Source: Conchocele bisecta (lineage: Eukaryota > Mollusca > Bivalvia > Lucinida > Thyasiridae). From it: a stretch of DNA of 64,000 bases. The notes under the pieces are model-generated. The model made no database searches. It saw only the letters and a list, made by a program, of their open reading frames with translations, and was not told the DNA's origin. The stretch is from NCBI GenBank assembly GCA_029237695.1, contig CM055268.1, positions 57,435,131-57,499,130 on the forward strand, given 5' to 3'. Of the stretch, positions 23,321 through 35,460 are shown one piece after another (within the stretch, counting starts at the first letter, position 1; each line of letters begins with the position of its first letter). Position numbers and translations under genes: made by a program.

Positions 23321-23568
23321 ATCAGTGGCTTGGCTGGCGGCCATTTTGAATTTTGTCTGAAACTCGCCGAAAAGGCGAAATGCCCAACTGCTTCCATTAA
23401 ATGTCTTGATAAGCATGTTATGAAGGACATTTGTGCTAAATTTGGAAAAGTTGTTCAGATGTGCAAATTTATTACATTAACATCTCCCACTAATAATCAA
23501 AGTACTGAAAGAAATGAAACTATATCGCCGAAAACAAAACGAAGAAAATTGTCGAATTTCGACTGTTA
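23321..23568 (+). pseudogene. Coding-like fragment with TKRRK tail
   Basis: The open frame reads ASIKCLDKHVMKDICAKFGK, then NNQSTERNETISPKTKRRK. The first part resembles 14,512-14,640. The second part recurs as NQSTEKNETI at 25,658 and TTERTETVSPETKRRK at 29,415. The tail looks like a nuclear-localisation-type basic cluster. The recurrence at three or four sites suggests a coding exon copied with, or carried by, a repeat. Family unknown. Confidence 0.45.
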
Positions 23569-23815
23569 AATTGAGGGAACGAATTGTATATAGCTACGGA
23601 CGGTTCGGGAGTAGATTGCAAGAGGTACCTTCGCAATTACCCTCCCCGCTGCCGAACCATGTGTTTATTGAGAAAACTGGACATTAACAAATACACAGCA
23701 GACGACAAAATTTAATTCAGCATAAGCCGATTGGGAATGAGTTAGATGAGGATTTATGTCCATACCACAAATTAGTAAGTGCCTGTGACACATATTTGCT
23801 GACCGTCTTCATCCA

Positions 23816-25660
23816 GTATCACAGAGATCCGAAGTCGTGCTGGGACGACTTGTTCGCCTGAGGACAAATTGTTACTGACGCACAACCGTCTGCGTTAATC
23901 TTGCCCAGATGTCAATGTTTCTGGGGCCCGTTTCACAAAATTTCGTACGACTAAAATGTTCGTAAGTGCAAATTTAGGATCGTCTGGAAATTTCAATTGG
24001 TGCATTTACATTTAATGAGCATTTGCTGCATATGCAGCCTACAGGGGTCATACCAGTTATCCGGACAATCAGTTTATCGGACAAATGAAAATACCTGTTA
24101 ATTAAGCTCATTCTTTTGATCCGATATTGCAACGAATACATATAAGTCACGCAGCTGCTTGCTGTTTCCATACCATTGTAAAGAATATGTCGTCAAGGTA
24201 AACATTTTAGTAAAATTTGCTGAAAAAAATCCCCAACTCTATCCACAAGTTGTTTGCAACATCAAAAGTCGCGCGGGAGACACAATCGAGTGCGCCCATT
24301 ACATCATTACCGAGTTGTTCTATAAATACAATAACTTCTATAAATATGGTGTTTTCCAAAAAGCGAAGGGTGACTGATTTTTCTGCGGAACTACACAATG
24401 ATGTTTACACTGGCTTACAGGCGATAAACTTATGATTTCAATGTGTGAATAGAAGTTATAAGGCGATTATACTTTTGTCCGGATAACTGATTGTAGATAT
24501 TAATTTTGGGGCAATCTTCATTACGACTGATGCTCTGACCCAATTTTAAGTGAGAAAGATGGCACATTTTGCTAAGTAGTTTACATGCGTTGAGAGAGCA
24601 AAACCGGACAATTCTTTTGTGAAAAGTTCATGCCCGTAGCTGCTATTTTAAGAAAAATATCTTTAAAAAACTGCCATTTTTGTCCGATGATATGGAGGAT
24701 CCCTGTATGCTCAATAAATGTAAATCCAATAATTGTTTAAAAGAAAACAAGGTTACTGTGAAATATACAGACTATCATAATTTTGCACTTACGAACATAT
24801 TAGTCGTACGAAGTTTAGTGAAACCCCTGGACATCAATTTAATTGGTAGTCAGAACTCGCCATCATGCAGTTAATTTAATTAGTTGAGCTTGGGCTGTGT
24901 CACATCACAGCTCAGACCCACCCAATCAAGCTGCTTAATTTCAAGCACAATATTAAATCATTTTGAAATATAGCAATTTTCCAAAAATGGTGGCAAGATT
25001 AGCGCAGGCGGTGGTGTAATACGTATCATTTTTTTGTCTGGGCCATTACTGGCATTAGAATATAGTCTTATGACCAAGTTTGTGTCCAGCTGAATGATTA
25101 ATCCCAGCACGACTTCGTACCCCTGAGATACAGTATATACCTCGATACAATCTCAAACTGTCGTCATTTTATGTTAATAGTCTATACAGTATATGTTTTC
25201 TCGGTGATGAAGTCGCTTTTAAATCCAATTCCCATCTCAACCTAAACGACCGATCCGCCCCTGACCACGCGTAAGGGACTACTGTGTAGAAATTACCGGT
25301 ACATAGTTATCTCCCTTACGTTATTCTAATATTTAATATTTAAATTTGTATAAACAGTAATATTCAGGACAATACATTGTAATGTTCGAATTATATCATT
25401 TAGCTAAAACAATTCTGATAGGATTACACATAGATTGTATATATCAATTAATTTTCATTTATAAAATAAATATATATAGGTATAATTGCTTCCCATTTCC
25501 TAAATGAGTTTACTTGTTACAAAATGATAATTAACTGCATATCCATTACCCGCCTGCGGTAAAACATTATAGCTTAAAGTCTATAAATACGCCAATTTTG
25601 GAGCCCGAAAGGGTAAATAAGGAATTAAATAAAAGAAGTATAATTATGCCCCATAGCCTA
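23816..25660 (+). repeat. Long dispersed repeat L, copy 2
   Basis: Near-identical in order to 17,237-18,389 but longer, because the MITE-A inside it (23,923-24,827) was itself split by another element (about 24,051-24,489 plus flank). Downstream phrases AGTTGAGCTTGGGCTGTGTC, GCGCAGGCGGTGGTG, CCAGCACGACTTCGTACCCC and CGCCTGCGGTAAAAC are shared. Confidence 0.85.
24051..24489. mobile_element. Pogo/Tigger-like MITE nested in MITE-A
   Basis: CAGTTATCCGGACAATCAG at 24,052 is mirrored by TTTGTCCGGATAACTG ending at 24,489. CAG-TTATCC-GGA termini resemble pogo/Tigger family ends. Flanking TA is present on both sides in some alignment. Open frames inside (24,159-24,435) lack a DDE motif, so it is non-autonomous or decayed. 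It interrupts the central palindrome of a MITE-A copy. Confidence 0.6.
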
Positions 25661-26473
25661 TATAATCAAAGTACTGAAAAGAATGAAACTATACTCAGAA
25701 ACACTAGAAACGTCCCACTTTTTGAACTGATATATCTCTGGATATGTTTATGTCACAGGTGGAAGACTCGGACCTATGACACCAAACAAAATGCCAATTA
25801 AAACAATCCCATTAACCCACCCACTTGGTCTCGTACAGTACCATGTGCTATATAAAGGTGAGTATAAATAGGGCTATTATAGAAACAGCCCTCTCTTTGC
25901 CGGCTCGCACAAACACAATACACATCGATTAAATGTATGACTTCTGTCTCTGGCAATCGATAAAGGTATTAGGTGTGTGAATATACTCACTTCAAATCGC
26001 TGTTTCCTGCATTTATTCAGTTATTCGCATTTTGTATACCCCATCCAAAGCGAAATTTGCGTGTACGAAAGAATCTCACACAGAATCGGAGGCCATCCGG
26101 CGTGGATTATCGGTCATATTTGACCGGTAGCTGATCGCCAGCTCAAACTAAAGTCGTGCACCATGACCATATACATTAGTAACTCCAACCATACAAAGTT
26201 CGTCCAATTGTGATCGATCGCCGATCTAAAAAACACTTTTTCCTAATGTCATTGGCTTTCATTCATGATTCGAGTACAATCAGATTATGTCTTCCGGAAA
26301 CCCTGAAAAGGGAAAGTCCTCTCGTCTATTTTTAGGTTTAGCCAATCAGAGATATTCTTACATAGACGCTTCGGTGCTTGTATTATGGACGATGGTGCAT
26401 TGACCCAGTTCCAGATAATGAACGAAATTATAGAAAAAGGAGGAAAGAGCTAAAAGAGCTAAGTATTGTTTTT

Positions 26474-26519
26474 TACTCCCTCCATATAGACTCCATATGG
26501 AGTCTATATGGAGGGAGTA
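26474..26519. repeat. Perfect 46-bp palindrome
   Basis: Two 23-bp arms, starting TACTCCCTCCATATAGACTC, meet at CCAT-ATGG without a spacer. It lies in the extra segment inside Tc1 copy 1. Confidence 0.9.
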
Positions 26520-26862
26520 TAAAACAAAGTGTTCGTTTTTTTTTCATTTTTCATTTATTGATGCTTTTAGGCATATTTAATGTATTTATAGACCTCGGTC
26601 CGTTACTTCAACCTGTGGTTTATGTCACACATTCTGTGCATGAACATGCGAGACACTGGTAATTTTGTGAATACACCCGTGTTAAGTTTCCACCAAATAC
26701 ACGAGGTTCAAAACGGTCACCAACCTGAACGTTTATTTCCACTTATTGCACGTGCGCGCTATACCTGTACTCGATACATTAATTCAGTCAACGTCGTACG
26801 ATACTTGCGACACAGGCTAATCCGAAAATTGAAAAACGTTTTACTTTGTTATTGTTTTCATC

Positions 26863-27900
26863 ATGCCACGCTTGCATTGTCTAAAGTTGAAAGAAATCAG
26901 GCAATTGGAATGCTGGACGCGGGAATGACTGCCAGTTCCGTGGCCCGCAGGTTTGGCTGCTGTCGGAAGACCATACAGAAGCTTGTGACCCGGTATCGAC
27001 AAACTGGGACTGTTGACGATCGTCCCTGCCCCGGTCACACCGGTGCCACCACCGCCAGGACTGACCGCTACATCACATTAACCCTCTTACGTCAGCGTCG
27101 TTTGCCAGCACCGTAACGGCTAGGAGATACGGTGTGTCAGCGCAGACCATCCGTAGGCGCTTGCGATGCAACACGCTGCCAATCAGAGCACGACGCCCAT
27201 ATACCGGTAAATAATGACTCGACGTCACCGTGGTGCTAGGTTATTGTGGTCGCGACATAATTTGAATTGGCGGCGGGCTGAGTGGAACCGAGTTCTCTTT
27301 ACTGACGAATCTCGGTTCATACTCAGCCATGAAGATGGCAGGCTACGCGTATACAGACGCAATAACGAGAGATTCGCCGATTGCTGTGTGGTTGAGAGGG
27401 ACAGGTTGGGGGGAGGGAGTGTAATGGCGTGGGGTGGGATAATGGGGAACCGTAAGACTGAGTTCGTAATCATACAGGGCAATCTCAATGCACATCGCTA
27501 TATTGCTGAGGTGCTAACTCCTCATGCAATGCCTTTCATTCGCCACCACGGCCCTGGTATAACATTGTAGCAAGACAATGCCCGCCCGCACACAGCCAGA
27601 ATCACAACTCAATACCTGGCTCGTAACAACGTCGACGTCCTTCCATGGCTTGCGGTTTGCCCTGATCTCAACCCAATCGAGCACGTCTGGGATGAGGTGG
27701 GTCATAAGGCGAGGGCTAACCACCAAACTGACAACATTCGAGATCTGACACGGGCTTTACAACACGAATGGAGGAATCTGCCTAGCCCACTAATTCTGCG
27801 TTACGTCACGTCCATGCGCCGTAGAATTATGGCATGTATTCATGCAAATGGTGGCCACACACGATATTCATCATACAGAATACAGTGGAAGTTTTTTTAG
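26863..27900 (+). pseudogene. Tc1-type transposase, broken
   Basis: Start ATG at 26,863 by comparison with the copy at 41,295. The N-terminal helix-turn-helix region reads NQAIGMLDAGMTASSVARRF then GCCRKTIQKLVTRYRQTG. The catalytic part has FTDESRF (first Asp, near 27,300), QDNARPHTA (second Asp, near 27,573) and PDLNPIEHVWDE (Glu), i.e. a DDE enzyme of Tc1 type. The frame changes near 26,880, is lost between about 27,110 and 27,210, and hits TAG at 27,568. The enzyme would cut and paste elements with the ACTAGAAACGTCCC ends in the nucleus. Inactive here. Confidence 0.88.
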
Positions 27901-28165
27901 ACAGTAATCATCCAGCCCTAAACATTTTTTAAAAAAAATTAAAAAATCAGATTTTTGATTTTGACCCCACCCGAATTCGCCGTGATGTCACTCGAAATCT
28001 TTTCATCGCAACACAATTTTGTCAACTGATATGGATTCACAAGTGATTAAACTTCATTTTCTGTACAGATTTTAGTACCACCATCGTTATAGATTTCCAG
28101 TAATATTTCTCTGAATATGGTGGGATGTTTCTACTGTTGCTCAGTAATATTTCTATTGTGTTTAT

Positions 28166-29302
28166 TCTTATTCACTGGATTGTTACTTCTGGATTTGCGA
28201 AGAGGTAGGTCGGGGCTGGGATGGGCTTGTGGTGGGCGATGTGTCGGCTGGCATTAAGCTAATTTAGACTAGTTGCTAAGGCATTTTTTGTTCTTATTAT
28301 TCATATCTCAGTGTTCTCGGTGGCTGATTGTGGCACCTTGTGGATCTGCCTGGCCTCACGGTAGGGCAGTAGACTACATGGCGCATCCGACTGCCACTTA
28401 TAAAACACAACCCATGCGTGTAGCCCTTTTGGGACTCGTACTGGTTTGTGCTCTGCTTGGTTGTCGATATATGGGACATGCCGGGCGGATTGACCTATCT
28501 GGGTGTATCCCGCGGCCATTACTGGGTTCTGGATTGAATATGCGCATGGTCGAGATATATATATATACCATCAACATATTATTATTATTATTATTATTAT
28601 TATTATCTGGTGTGTAGTCGTACTGCGGCCAGTTCGTACCAATGGGACAGGCAACGTGTTGTCACATGGGGGTACGTGGACACTACGGGGAGCCGGGGTG
28701 TTCAAGTCCCGGTCACGTTAGACCAGGATGTCCAGGCAACTCAGTTATCACACTTTCTTATGAAAGTAAGCCATATATAACAAGTCTAACCAAAACAGCA
28801 AGTTAGCTCAAGCTCATCCGAATTTTCTGCCTGCCCTTGCCTGCTTCTGGCTCCGGCCTGCCTTGGAGCTGTCTGGATGAAAATAGCACGTGTTTTTACC
28901 GACTATATGGCACCAACTTGCGTGTCGAGTGCCGCGAGGGGTGGATTGGTTTTACCTGGGACCCCTTTTGCTCTGCATCACCGGTGCCAGGTTCTACCCA
29001 AATACCCCCTCTCTTCTTCCCGCATCCCGTGCACCGGGACACTGCGCGGAACTACAGGACCGTATTGGACATAAGCAGTGTCCCATTTCGGCACACAATT
29101 ATACACATCTGTTCGCCTTGCACCAACATGTATATATCACATAGAACACTTCAAAAGTCGGCCTTTTTGGACTTATATGTCCGGGTATGGGAGGCCTATG
29201 AACCAATTCACACCCCTAAATATAAGCTGAATAAATGCAAGGTCATCGAGCCAGTGCCGTCGTTAAATAAAAGCATTTTAATTTTTACATTTAGATTTAT
29301 TA
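28166..29302. other. Intergenic stretch with an ATT microsatellite
   Basis: Contains an ATT trinucleotide run at 28,577-28,606. A 159-codon frame at 28,837-29,316 is the longest here but shows no family motif and overlaps other frames equally well. GGGGTGTTCAAGTCCCGGTC near 28,696 resembles a tRNA B-box, but no A-box partner is evident. Confidence 0.4.
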
Positions 29303-29540
29303 CCCGCCTGCGGTAAAACATTATAGCTTAAGTCTATAAATACGCCTATTTTGGAGCCCTACTAGGGTAATAACGAATAAAATAAAAGTATATGCCCCGT
29401 AGCCTATATAATCAAAACCACTGAAAGAACTGAAACTGTATCGCCAGAAACAAAACGAAGGAAAGTATGCCTGTCGCACACGCATGATGCCCCGATTGGC
29501 AGCTTTTATAGCAATCTTGATCTGATGTGGGGTGCCATAA
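29303..29540 (+). repeat. Repeat L 3' end plus exon-like fragment
   Basis: ACCCGCCTGCGGTAAAACAT through TATGCCCCGTAGCC matches the right part of repeat L. It is followed directly by the coding-like segment TTERTETVSPETKRRK and then HDAPIGSFYSNLDLMWGA in one frame. Compare 23,493 and 25,658. The joint shows the coding-like fragment travels with the repeat. Confidence 0.55.
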
Positions 29541-29544
29541 AACA

Positions 29545-29690
29545 CAGCAGTAGGCTATTTCACCAACATTGCAAAGTATACTTATATAGCAAAGAACATT
29601 TTGAGAGAGAAATTTTCAATTTAAGGATAACTTTATTAATTTTTATTATACCATTTTGGCTGTGATAATGTAATAAATTCAGTATACTTA
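29545..29690. repeat. MITE family B, partial copy
   Basis: Starts AGTAGGCTATTTCACCAACA and GCAAAGTATACTT and shares TTGGCTGTGATAATGTAATA with 14,164-14,468. The left half is rearranged. Confidence 0.7.
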
Positions 29691-30469
29691 AGGGGCATAA
29701 TTTGATACAACTCTCGGATGCAAACTAGGGAACCGTAATGGATGAATCCCATCGTAACATGAACCACGGGTCACCATTTTAACAAATCTGAAAGTGCATC
29801 AGTGGTCGATCAATTCTGTAAAGTTTCGCTCAGATCGGCTTATCAGTTCATGAGAAAATGACTAAGAATTCGACGCATTATTGGCTGGCCGCCATCTGGA
29901 TTGTGTGGCGCCGCTTTTTTATTAAATTTGAAAAGGCTTCAGCAAAGATTCATATTACTTCTGTAGCATCTGACCAACAGCTGGTTCCGCCAAGCCGTCC
30001 ATGAGATACATACAGCAATTTGAAGTTGGTAACTGAAGAATGATCCTTTTACTTTTCAGCGGCTATCTTGTGTGACCTAATTATACGATTGCAAAAACAT
30101 AAATTGGGATGGTGACTTTTTCGTTATTGATGAAAAAAAAAAAAAAGACTTACAGTTAAATATTTTGGAGCTAGTTTAGATAGATTTGGCCTTCCATACT
30201 CTTTCGGCTTTTTCAAGTTCAACACACAAGCTTTCTATACGCACAAAACGTATTTCCAAAAGCGGAAGGCGACGTCGTGAAAACGAATATAATATAATCC
30301 TGCGTTCGAGATCGCGAAAATGCGAACAGGAAACCGTAGAATCGTTTTGGAGATGATTCTCTAATACTGCCAAATAATTATTTATTAAGAAATCAAACAA
30401 ACACCATTATTTCTTAACAAAAGAATCGTCTTTTTTTTATGGCAACCGTAAACATACCTATTTTGTTTT
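29691..30469. other. Intergenic stretch
   Basis: No gene or repeat recognised in about 780 bp. The minus-strand frame at 30,176-30,400 has no motif. Confidence 0.4.
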
Positions 30470-30665
30470 TGGCCTTATGACCCAGTTTGTATCAAGATTA
30501 ATGTTTCGTTCCACCACGACTTCGTACCCCTGTGATACAGTATACCCCGATATAATCTCAATATGTCGTCTTCGACTCATATATCTATATGATTTGTTTT
30601 CTCGGTGATGCAGTCGCTTTTAAATCACGCCCCTCTAAACTGACCGATCCTCATCTGGCAAATGT
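30470..30665 (+). repeat. Repeat L, internal fragment
   Basis: CCACGACTTCGTACCCCTGT, GATACAGTATACCCCGATA and TTTTCTCGGTGATGCAGTCG match the middle of repeat L (17,840-17,990; 40,090-40,200). Confidence 0.75.
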
Positions 30666-30819
30666 AAGGGACTACTGCGTGTTAATAATACTAATAGTAT
30701 TATTATTATTATTGGTAGACGTAGTATTTTGTTTAACTTACATAATTACTTGCCTACTATATATAATCCTTGGATTTATTTTAAGTCCTACCCCTGAATG
30801 TATGAACGTATACATAGAG

Positions 30820-31255
30820 AATAGTAGGTTAGTGCCGTGAATGGAAAAAATATCCGGCAAGGCTCAATAATTTCTTTATTTCTCATGAGAAGCATATGTT
30901 GTGACCACTCATTTGAACCGTCTCGCCGAGATGAGTGGTCACAACATATATTTTGGTTCAGAAATAAGGAAAATAGATAGAGAATAGTAGGTTAGTGCCG
31001 TGAATGGAAAAAATATCTGGCAAGGCTCAGGAAACGGGATGGGCGAGGCTCTGCCGAGCACATCCCGTTTCCGTGCCGCGCCAGATATCTTTTCCCATTC
31101 ACGGCATTAACCTACTATTCTATTTATCCCGTCAACACCTACAAATGGCTGTAAAATGCAAAAATAGTATTGACCGGATATCAACAATGTTTCACGGCAC
31201 CGTGTTTCACGGCACATACATGTACGCACTGTGTTGACGGGATAAACACAATTAC
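30820..31255. repeat. MITE family C, two overlapping copies
   Basis: AGAGAATAGTAGGTTAGTGC occurs at 30,818 and again at 30,980, each followed by CGTGAATGGAAAAAATATC. The reverse complement (TTCCCATTCACGGCATTAAC) lies at 31,093. GTGTTGACGGGATAAAC closes the right side at 31,248. A small palindrome with GATGAGTGGTCACAACATAT lies at 30,895-30,955. The pattern suggests an element inserted into another copy of itself. Confidence 0.7.
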
Positions 31256-31895
31256 CATGGTAAATGGGTGATCTCCGACATTCAACACAAGGACCATGTG
31301 TCGTTTTGTTGTCCGTCTGCAACCATCGAATTAATCGATTCATGACTAGTATCTATATTGTGGATTGATCTGTATAAATCATTAAGCCAAGTGCTGTTCC
31401 GATACATGTTCGTATATATGTAAACACATGCTTCTAGTATATCCATATATGCAATTCACATGTTTTTGATGACATCCCGTAACTGTTATTGCTACTGGCT
31501 ATATTATCTTTGAACTTATAGTGAACATTTCCTAAAGTGTTTAAAGAAGCGATGATCACGCTAGCGGTTACCTCTTTTGACTCTTCCACGATCGCTCGTT
31601 GAAAAAGGTGAACACCACGTAATTTCATATTACTTAGCGACATGATGTGCACTTACCTGCTTTCGAGTTTTGACCATCTGTGTGAGGGTACGCCACGTGC
31701 TACGGTAAATTATTAGTTGGTTAGTTAACTCGGTCTCGATCTACATTTAATTAGAGATCGATTATAGTGGGTTGACTTATCATCATGTTATCATTCGATA
31801 ATTTTTACAAAGAACGCGATCTAAATGTATAAATCATGTTTATAATGAAGTTTAATAAAGAACGTGACCAGCACAACGCGTGTCATGTAAGTGAT
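31256..31895. other. Intergenic stretch
   Basis: No gene recognised. The minus-strand frame 31,434-31,652 is unremarkable. Confidence 0.4.
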
Positions 31896-31963
31896 ATTCC
31901 CACGTTGTACCAGTCTAAATTATCGCGTATACGCGATAATTTAGACTGGCACAACGTGGGAAT
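31896..31963. repeat. 68-bp near-perfect palindrome
   Basis: 34-bp arms with one mismatch, spacerless centre CGCGTATACGCG, outer part ATTCCCACGTTGTACCAG. It could extrude a cruciform or be the centre of a larger foldback. Confidence 0.9.
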
Positions 31964-32199
31964 TTATCAGGTAACCTGCCCTGCATTGACCGACTGTTAA
32001 CATAGTGTTGTATCAGGCATTGCCCTGATATAAATATCCGGGTTACAACGAAGTGAAAACTCACGTTCCGTTGGTCGGATGACGTCACGTGACGTTACCG
32101 AGTGACGTCAGTGTAATGACGCAACGTAAACAAGTCTGCGTTCTGTCCATATAATACGACGTCATCTAATGTCATCTTCGAGCATACAACGTTACCTGA

Positions 32200-32335
32200 T
32201 AAAATAGAATATCAGGCTAGTGTATTTTGATATCAAGTTTATCAGGCTAGGATCGGAAACGGTAGGAATTATACGCGTTCCCTAGCCTTGCCTGATAAAC
32301 TTAATATCAAAATACACAAGCCTGGTAGTCTCTAT
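32200..32335. repeat. Foldback of about 50-bp arms
   Basis: Left arm GGCTAGTGTATTTTGATATC plus AAGTTTATCAGGCTAGG; right arm CCTAGCCTTGCCTGATAAAC plus TTAATATCAAAATACAC. The loop is about 35 bp. Confidence 0.8.
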
Positions 32336-32519
32336 ATCACATACATATCAAATGTTCATTCGCAGTCCCTGTCTCGAAGAATTCATGTTTCCAGTATTGT
32401 CAATGTTCGAAATTCCTCCCAGTATATACTCCATTTTATTGAACATGTATGCACTGACTAGAGTGACCTCCAGTAATTGTTCAAGCAACATTAGTAACTA
32501 TTATGCAACCAACCTCACT

Positions 32520-33545
32520 TCTTAAAGGTACATGCCCACTCAGTAGGCACAGCATGTTCTTTATATCAGAGACATCATCTGGGACATTACCCCACGTATT
32601 GATTGGCATTATTTTACATTTTATATCTGACGTAAATTTCCACACTGATATCAGGAGCGATAACCGTGTTTCCTTAAAGGTATTTGCCCACTCAGTAGGC
32701 ACACACTGTTATTTATATCAGAGACATCATCTGAGACATGTTCTGGCAAAATAAACATTCATTCACTATTACCCCACGTATTGATTGGCATTAGTATACA
32801 TTTTATATCAGACGTAAATTTCCACACTGATATCAGGAGCGATAACCGTGTTTTCTTAAAGTTATTTGCCCACTCAGTAGGCACAAACTGTTCTTTATAT
32901 CAGAGACATCATCTTAAAGGTATTTGCCCACTCAGTAGGCACAAACTGTTCTTTATATCAGAGACATCAGCTGGGACATTTTCTGGCAAAACAAACATTT
33001 ATTCACCATTACCCCACGTATTGGTTGGCATTATTATACGTTTTATATCAGACGTAAATTTCCACACTGGGCTATACTCGGGTTTCCTGAAAATGTTAAC
33101 GGACATTACTATTTATTCTCTGTATTTATTTTTTGATGTGCAATGACGCATTTAATTAGTATAAATAAATATTATGGCTCATTTGCATTTGAAAATAGCC
33201 TGATACCACCGCGCGTCACTGTCAGTAAAATAGACATTACAGGTCCGTAGCCAGGGGGGGGGGGGGGGGGGGTCGGAGCGGTCGGGCGACCCCCCCCCCC
33301 TCCCCGCCCAGCCTCGAGGTTCACTTTTTTAGCCTTGAGGTCCACTTTTTTAGACCCCCATATATACTTCAGACCCCTTGAGCCTTCGAAACGACCCCCC
33401 CCCCTTCAAACAGGCCTGGCTACGGGCCTGCATTAATAAATGATTATACATTTGTATATGTATAACGGAGCACTCGTAGTTCTTAGAACTGTTGGAATAG
33501 TGAAATAACAGTTTATGCCTACTGTGTGGGCATGTACCTTTAAAC
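32520..33545. repeat. MITE family P cluster (TTAA-type ends), tandemly rearranged
   Basis: CTTAAAGGTACATGCCCACT starts at 32,521. Segments with GCCCACTCAGTAGGCACA recur at 32,686, 32,869 and 32,923, each with TATCAGAGACATCATCT, so the left part was duplicated in tandem. The right end GTGTGGGCATGTACCTTTAA is at about 33,524-33,543. It is interrupted by the poly-G element at 33,240-33,430. Same family as 36,531-37,011 and 42,946-43,408. Confidence 0.8.
33240..33430. mobile_element. Poly-G/C MITE inserted into MITE-P, 5-bp target duplication
   Basis: CAGGTCCGTAGCCAGG and its inverted CCTGGCTACGGGCCTG end form TIRs around G and C homopolymers. CATTA lies directly outside on both sides (33,235-33,239 and 33,431-33,435). 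Uninterrupted MITE-P copies read AACATTACTAAATGATTATA at this point (for example near 37,945), so the empty site is visible in the same window. Confidence 0.85.
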
Positions 33546-33744
33546 TACTGATACTGTATTATTGATTTCAAACACCAACGGGTAGTAGTTATTGCACCTG
33601 TAATTAACAAGCCCCCCTCATATACGTGTATGCCATCCGCACACATTATGTATACATGTATGCACTCATATTCCACTGCGTGGTCTGATATTGATGCCGA
33701 AATAAAGGATACATTCTGTTCTGTTCTGCTCTGAAGGTACTACC
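33546..33744. other. Short unannotated spacer
   Basis: No feature recognised between MITE-P and the next repeat L fragment. Confidence 0.4.
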
Positions 33745-34370
33745 GGTTCATAGATATCACCCTTTAAAATAATTGATTTTAATATTTACTATTTCAATTT
33801 GTATAAACAGTAATATTGATCAGTGGTAGATTTAGAGGGGCTCGGGGGACCGCCCCCTTTTAGGATTCCATTTTTTTTTTTAAATTGAGAATCTATCTGA
33901 TTCTATAAAGAAAATAGCTAGCACTGTCAACTAAGGTTAATTGTATCAGATCAGGGTCCAGATAGTATAGAGAGACCATTCAGAAGATAGTATCACAATG
34001 TGCCTAATTATCACATGAGCATTACGTACTGAAAATTATCGATCGAATTTCGACTGCCGCCACTGTTGATAATAATATAGTGTAATATTCTAATTATAAC
34101 ACTTAGCTAAAAAATATATTCTCATAATATTTACATAGTCTAGAGCTTGTTATATATAAAATAATGTTCATTACATGTATGTATAGGCGAAAAGTATAGG
34201 TATAATTGCTTGCCATTTCCTAAATGAATTGACATGCTACAAAAAGGTAGTTAACTACAGTTTCATTACCCGCCTACGGTAAAACATTATAGCTTAATAA
34301 GTCTATAAATACGCCTATTTTGGAGCCCTATATGTTAGGGTAAATAACGAATAAAATAAATGCTGTGTCG
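33745..34370 (+). repeat. Repeat L, 3' part
   Basis: TTGTATAAACAGTAATATTG, TTGCTTGCCATTTCCTAAAT and ACCCGCCTACGGTAAAACAT follow the order seen in 18,060-18,380. A segment at about 33,825-34,070 is extra relative to copy 1 (with GGGGCTCGGGGGACCGCCCC at its start) and may be a nested insertion. Confidence 0.75.
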
Positions 34371-34439
34371 ACTATACAAAGTGAGTGAATAGGGTTTTAA
34401 TAGCCCGTACAGTGATTTGAATAACATATACAGTACATT

Positions 34440-35460
34440 GAAGATTTTTCTGGTCCAGATCATCCACATCAAGAATCTGACACTCTGTCATCCTTAAGCG
34501 TTTTGAGAAATTTGCATATATCCAAAATGGCCGCCAAACAGTTATATTATAATTACATTCATGTGAGGAATTGAAGTCATTTAAGAGCGCAACGTGGATT
34601 TATTAACCTTATTGATGAGATAAGTGGTCAACATTAATATTCAATTAAATTCACTGTCATATATGAAAAATACAACATGGCCGCCAAATGTAACATTTAC
34701 ATATATCTGCTCTTCCACTCCATGTCGACAAAACAAAAAAGGTATACTAATCTTGGATAAAAAGACACAATAAATGTTTTCATTTGAAGAGCGGAAGCCC
34801 ACGATAGCTGCCATCTATAAGTATATTATCATATTTAATGATAATCATAGCTAGTAATAATTAAGTATATAGCTGTACCTGGGCACCATATCGTAGTAAA
34901 TTGGTATAGACGATCTGACCTTAGGTAAACAATGAACGTATTGAGTAACTAAGGAATATAACTAGATAACTGTGCCATTAACAGAAGTCAAAGATGGCCG
35001 CCAAATATATAAAAAAAAAAGAACATCCTGTTTTCTGATAGTACCAAACTTGCATAATAGCTACTCGAGTTATTGAGTACTTGAAGCATATTTGTTTATA
35101 TTTTCATTGTCCTTACATTCATAGTGGAAACGACTAATAAACCGTAAATTATAAAAAAAAATCTACGTTCATTGATATGACGAACGAATTAAATTATGAA
35201 AAATAGTCACATTTGGCGGCCATCTTGGATTATTCCCATTTCGCAGATAAGGAATTGAATTTTAAAGTTGTCTATTTATATCAATGTGTCAAATATATCC
35301 ATTAAACGCTCATAAATTGCTTCATTCCATCACGTGGATGCAACTACATGGCATAATGTATGTTTTATAGCCATCATAAATATATGCAAATTTCTCAAAA
35401 ACGCTGAAGAATGACAGCTTGTCATCAGTCGGATTCTAAAACTAGAAGGTCTTGACATAC
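34440..35460. repeat. Element with long inverted ends
   Basis: GCGTTTTGAGAAATTTGCAT at 34,499 is mirrored by ATGCAAATTTCTCAAAAACG at 35,383. Further outside, CACTCTGTCATCC against GAATGACAG-type sequence agrees loosely. AATGGCCGCCAAA occurs at 34,525, 34,680 and 34,994, and inverted near 35,214. About 1 kb, no coding frame: a non-autonomous DNA element. Confidence 0.65.

Larger units (their letters stand above)
25690..28165 (+). mobile_element. Tc1/mariner-type transposon, copy 1, interrupted
   Basis: The left end ACTAGAAACGTCCCACTTTT (25,708) is inverted relative to the right end GTGGGATGTTTCTACTGTTG (about 28,120-28,139). This matches the ends of the better copy at 40,995-42,558. It encloses a broken transposase (26,863-27,900). 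It is about 900 bp longer than the other copy, so the segment between about 25,780 and 26,600 is probably a later insertion. Confidence 0.75.

Noticed and set aside
28837..29316. 159-codon open frame as a gene
   Set aside because: No motif, overlapping frames equally open, Pro/Cys-rich composition without family resemblance.
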